Part shown: one piece after another, positions 63,101-64,000 of the stretch
Position numbering within the stretch: position 1 is the stretch's first letter
Layout of the letters: each line of letters opens with the position of its first letter
DNA from: Pseudomonas fluorescens
GTDB taxonomy: Bacteria > Pseudomonadota > Gammaproteobacteria > Pseudomonadales > Pseudomonadaceae
Assembly: GCF_900215245.1 (NCBI RefSeq)
Contig: NZ_LT907842.1
Location: 1,736,001 to 1,800,000 of the forward strand
Direction: 5' to 3'
DNA: 64,000 bases
The notes under the pieces: generated by a model
The model's input: the letters and a program-made list of their open reading frames with translations, nothing else
Told to the model about the DNA's origin: nothing
The model's database searches: none
Program-made: the position numbers and the translations under genes

Positions 63101-64000
63101 TTAAACAGCGAAGATCTTGCCAGGGTTCATGATCCCGTTAGGGTCGAACACCGCTTTGACTGCCTTCATGTATTCAATTTCAACCGGCGAGCGGCTGTAG
63201 GTCAGGTAATCGCGCTTGGTCATGCCCACGCCGTGTTCGGCGGAGATCGAGCCGTTGTACTTCTCGACGGTCTCGAACACCCACTTGTTGACGGTGGCGC
63301 ACTTGGCGAAGAACTCGTCCTTGCTCAGGTTTTCCGGCTTGAGGATGTTCAGGTGCAGGTTGCCGTCGCCGATGTGGCCGAACCAGACAATTTCGAAGTC
63401 CGGGTAATGCTCACCGACGATCGCGTCAATTTCCTTCAAGAACGCCGGGACTTTGGAAACGGTCACGGAGATGTCGTTCTTGTAGGGCGTCCAGTGGGAA
63501 ATAGTCTCGGAGATGTACTCGCGCAGTTTCCACAGGTTGTGCAGTTGGGTTTCGCTCTGGCTCATCACGCCGTCCAGCACCCAGCCCTGCTCAACGCAGT
63601 GCTCGAAGGTTTCCAGGGCGTGGTTGGCGACTTCTTCGGTGGTGGCTTCGAATTCCAGCAGCGCGTAGAACGGGCATTCGGTTTCGAACGGTGCCGGTAC
63701 GTCGCCACGGCCCATGACTTTGGCCAGGGCCTTGTCGGAGAAGAATTCGAAGGCGGTCAGGTCCAGCTTGCTCTGGAACGCGTGCAGCACCGGCATGATC
63801 GAGTCGAAGTCAGTGGTGCCAAGCACCATGGCAGTGAGGTTTTTCGGCGCCCGGTCCAGGCGCATGGTGGCTTCCACCACAAAACCCAACGTACCTTCGG
63901 CACCGATAAACAGCTGGCGCATGTCATAACCGGTGGCGTTCTTGATCAGGTCGCGGTTCAGCTCCAGTACGTCACCTTTGCCGGTGACGACTTTCATGCC
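63101..64000 (-). CDS. FAD-linked 2-hydroxyacid dehydrogenase (3' part)
   Basis: The C-terminal 299 residues of a protein cut by the window edge (the family is about 460 residues). It covers the end of the FAD-binding domain (LNRDLIKNATGYDMRQLFIGAEGTLGFV) and the FAD-oxidase C-terminal domain with the metal-binding HIGDGNLHLNI and EHGVGMTKRDYL. Best guess is D-2-hydroxyglutarate dehydrogenase, which in Pseudomonas recycles the by-product of SerA; a D-lactate dehydrogenase is possible. Confidence 0.85.
   Translation of the reverse strand, partial: GMKVVTGKGDVLELNRDLIKNATGYDMRQLFIGAEGTLGFVVEATMRLDRAPKNLTAMVLGTTDFDSIMPVLHAFQSKLDLTAFEFFSDKALAKVMGRGDVPAPFETECPFYALLEFEATTEEVANHALETFEHCVEQGWVLDGVMSQSETQLHNLWKLREYISETISHWTPYKNDISVTVSKVPAFLKEIDAIVGEHYPDFEIVWFGHIGDGNLHLNILKPENLSKDEFFAKCATVNKWVFETVEKYNGSISAEHGVGMTKRDYLTYSRSPVEIEYMKAVKAVFDPNGIMNPGKIFAV

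Overview
The window is a chromosomal segment of a fluorescent Pseudomonas, most likely of the P. fluorescens group. The evidence is the GC-rich coding style, the housekeeping gene order (metXW, rdgB-hemW, trmB, thiGS, rpoH-ftsXEY, rsmD, coaD, mutM, ilvD, folA, thyA-lgt, ptsP-rppH, ilvA, rpiA, aaaA), which I recall as syntenic with the PA0317-PA0392 region of P. aeruginosa, and the dense REP/REPIN palindromes typical of that group. No tRNA, rRNA, CRISPR array, prophage, integrase or insertion sequence was seen. The species call is inference; no database was used.

Layout. 1-8.3 kb: yggT, metX-metW, a DUF4426 protein, rdgB, hemW and DUF3392 on +; trmB, thiG, thiS and DUF423 on -; then mtgA on +. 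8.5-12.6 kb: the overlapping ftsY-ftsE-ftsX operon followed by rpoH, all on -. 13-17.5 kb: an active/inactive pair of M16 peptidases, rsmD and a YheT-type hydrolase. 17.5-23 kb: a sulfurtransferase, then a TetR regulator divergent from an aldehyde dehydrogenase / Tat-lipoprotein / GMC oxidoreductase cluster, with two perfect palindromes in the shared promoter region. 23-31 kb: coaD, ferredoxin, mutM with an HDOD gene, rlmI-like methyltransferase, an MFS exporter and ilvD with a repeat-rich leader. 31-37 kb: phosphorylcholine phosphatase, cystine transporter, folA, and a DUF2868 membrane protein overlapping a DUF3482 GTPase.

37-44 kb is the most distinctive accessory block: a probable 2-aminoethylphosphonate-type uptake and catabolism locus with a LysR regulator, ABC ATPase, fused permease, binding protein, FAD oxidoreductase and a PhnZ-like HD oxygenase. 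No phnY, phnW or phnX lies nearby. It abuts a cadA/cadR heavy-metal efflux pair with a clear MerR-type promoter.

46-64 kb: thyA, lgt, an NRDE protein, ptsP-rppH, a HAD hydrolase, a three-gene membrane cluster (DUF2269 / epimerase-DoxX / DUF2269), ilvA, rpiA, the autotransporter aminopeptidase aaaA, two tandem SdiA-regulated-type beta-propeller proteins, a fumarylacetoacetase-family hydrolase and the 3' part of an FAD-linked dehydrogenase cut by the window edge.

REP/REPIN repeats occupy most convergent gene ends and probably serve there as hairpin 3' ends. The best novelty candidates are the phnY-less phosphonate locus, the two-palindrome TetR promoter, the duplicated ilvD leader, the 38-bp tandem/composite REP spacer, and an unannotated coding-like stretch between ftsY and the M16 genes.
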